From Albidovulum aestuarii (GTDB lineage: Bacteria > Pseudomonadota > Alphaproteobacteria > Rhodobacterales > Rhodobacteraceae), in assembly GCF_029961185.1 (NCBI RefSeq), contig NZ_JASBQQ010000001.1, positions 538,552 through 602,551 on the forward strand: 64,000 nucleotides of DNA. Reading direction: 5' to 3'. The notes beneath the pieces are model-generated. The model saw only the letters and a program-made list of their open reading frames with translations, was not told the DNA's origin and made no database searches. Position 1 is the stretch's first letter. The number at the start of each line of letters is the position of its first letter. Made by a program: the position numbers and the translations under genes. Below, piece by piece: positions 63,190-64,000 of the stretch.

Positions 63190-64000
63190 ATGCTGACGAA
63201 TGACCAAATCGACCGCTGGGACCGCGAGAACTTTTTTCACCCTTCGACCCATCTTGCCCAACATGCGCGCGGCGAAAGCCCGAGCCGGGTGATCAAGACC
63301 GCCTCGGGCGTGCATATCGAGGATCGGGACGGCAACCGCCTTCTGGACGCGTTCGCCGGGCTCTATTGCGTGAACGTGGGCTACGGGCGACAGGAGATCG
63401 CCGAGGCGATTGCCGCGCAGGCAAAGGAACTGGCCTATTACCACTCCTATGTCGGCCACGGCACCGAGGCCTCGATCACGCTCGCCAAGATGATCCTCGA
63501 CCGGGCGCCGTCGAACATGTCCAAGGTCTATTTCGGGCTCGGCGGGTCCGACGCGAACGAGACGAACGTCAAGCTCGTCTGGTATTTCAACAACGTCCTC
63601 GGACGGCCCGAGAAGAAAAAGATCATCTCGCGCTGGCGCGGCTATCACGGCTCTGGCCTCGTGACCGGCTCGCTGACCGGGCTGGAACTGTTCCACAAGA
63701 AGTTCGACCTGCCGCTGGCGCAGGTCATCCATACCGAGGCGCCCTATTACTACCGGCGCAAGGACCTCGCCCAATCCGAGGCCGATTTCGTGGCCCATTG
63801 CGTGGCCGAGCTTGAGGCTCTGATCGAGCGCGAAGGCGCGGACACCATTGCCGCCTTCATCGGCGAACCGGTTCTGGGTACGGGAGGCATCGTGCCGCCG
63901 CCCGCAGGCTACTGGGCGGCGATCCAGAAAGTGCTGAAAAAGCACGATATCCTGCTGATCGTGGATGAGGTCGTGACCGGCTTTGGCCGTCTCGGCACCA
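63190..64000 (+). CDS. doeD: Aminotransferase of ectoine catabolism, 3' truncated by window
   Basis: 270 residues visible. Class III PLP aminotransferase. LLDAFAGLYCVNVGYG, the GLGGSDANETNVKLVWYFNN block, RWRGYHGSGLVTGSLTG and LLIVDEVVTGFGRLGT (PLP-binding aspartate) are present. The PLP lysine lies beyond the window. By context it would transaminate 2,4-diaminobutyrate to aspartate semialdehyde. It starts 14 bases after doeC. Confidence 0.9.
   Translation, partial: MLTNDQIDRWDRENFFHPSTHLAQHARGESPSRVIKTASGVHIEDRDGNRLLDAFAGLYCVNVGYGRQEIAEAIAAQAKELAYYHSYVGHGTEASITLAKMILDRAPSNMSKVYFGLGGSDANETNVKLVWYFNNVLGRPEKKKIISRWRGYHGSGLVTGSLTGLELFHKKFDLPLAQVIHTEAPYYYRRKDLAQSEADFVAHCVAELEALIEREGADTIAAFIGEPVLGTGGIVPPPAGYWAAIQKVLKKHDILLIVDEVVTGFGRLGT

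Noticed and set aside
1-64000. CRISPR arrays, insertion sequences, integrases and prophage genes
   Set aside because: No direct-repeat arrays, transposases or phage structural genes were seen by eye.

Overview
The window is GC-rich bacterial chromosome and reads as an alphaproteobacterium of the Rhodobacterales (Rhodobacteraceae/Roseobacter group). The pointers are a tRNA-His without an encoded G-1, a GTTC-N7-GTTC LexA box, a CarD / FdxA / S4 / SUV3-like helicase block, a RibB with a degenerate RibA half, and several small families typical of the group (DUF2927, DUF6476-like, DUF6324-like, MmcB). The species cannot be told from the sequence alone. Both edges cut genes: an MFS transporter on the left and an ectoine-pathway aminotransferase on the right. 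No insertion sequence, prophage, rRNA or CRISPR array was seen.

Layout. 1-2.7 kb: MFS transporter tail and metG. 2.7-4.2 kb: a visibly AT-richer stretch with an SQR-like flavoprotein. 4.3-9.8 kb: ParB-domain protein, fatty acid desaturase, amidase, excalibur lipoprotein, gatCA and an MBL hydrolase. 9.8-17.9 kb: small proteins, sulfotransferase, tadA, an RluB-type pseudouridine synthase with a long basic repeat tail, Hsp20, sugar kinase, dtd and rpmB. 18.0-20.6 kb: a cobalt-type nitrile hydratase cluster (alpha, beta, activator) divergent from a 2-keto-acid hydratase-like gene. 20.6-30.6 kb: housekeeping genes, then TPR / SUV3-like helicase / S4 / ferredoxin / CarD, SCP2, a lipase-like hydrolase and an orphan Anbu proteasome-like peptidase. 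30.7-38.7 kb: oligoendopeptidase F, a KpsC/S-like protein, an M19 dipeptidase, rpoH and an RluA-family synthase. 39-42.4 kb: tRNA-His, SOS-controlled mmcB and small membrane proteins. 42.4-45.5 kb: nusB-ribH-ribB-ribE with a 135-bp inverted-repeat element between ribE and ribB. 45.6-50.2 kb: capsule genes kpsS, kpsD/wza-like and kpsC. 50.3-56.7 kb: methyltransferase, yciB, a DMT transporter, ftsY, a lysoplasmalogenase-like gene and an AlkB-type hydroxylase. 56.7-64 kb: ectoine/hydroxyectoine catabolism.

How the genes work together. The right end is a divergent catabolic locus. Leftward it encodes EutB, EutC, ectoine hydrolase (DoeA/EutD) and the diaminobutyrate deacetylase (DoeB/EutE). Rightward it encodes the Lrp-type regulator DoeX, a semialdehyde dehydrogenase (DoeC) and the aminotransferase (DoeD). 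Together these would carry ectoine to aspartate. A dyad between the two arms is a candidate DoeX operator. The riboflavin genes form a leftward set with nusB. The capsule genes supply Kdo-linker transferases and an export lipoprotein, but the ABC transporter lies elsewhere. No wholly new system stands out. The most follow-up-worthy items are the inverted-repeat element in the rib locus, the orphan Anbu peptidase, the repeat-tailed pseudouridine synthase, the MetRS lacking both lysines of its KMSKS motif, and the nitrile hydratase cluster with no amidase beside it.
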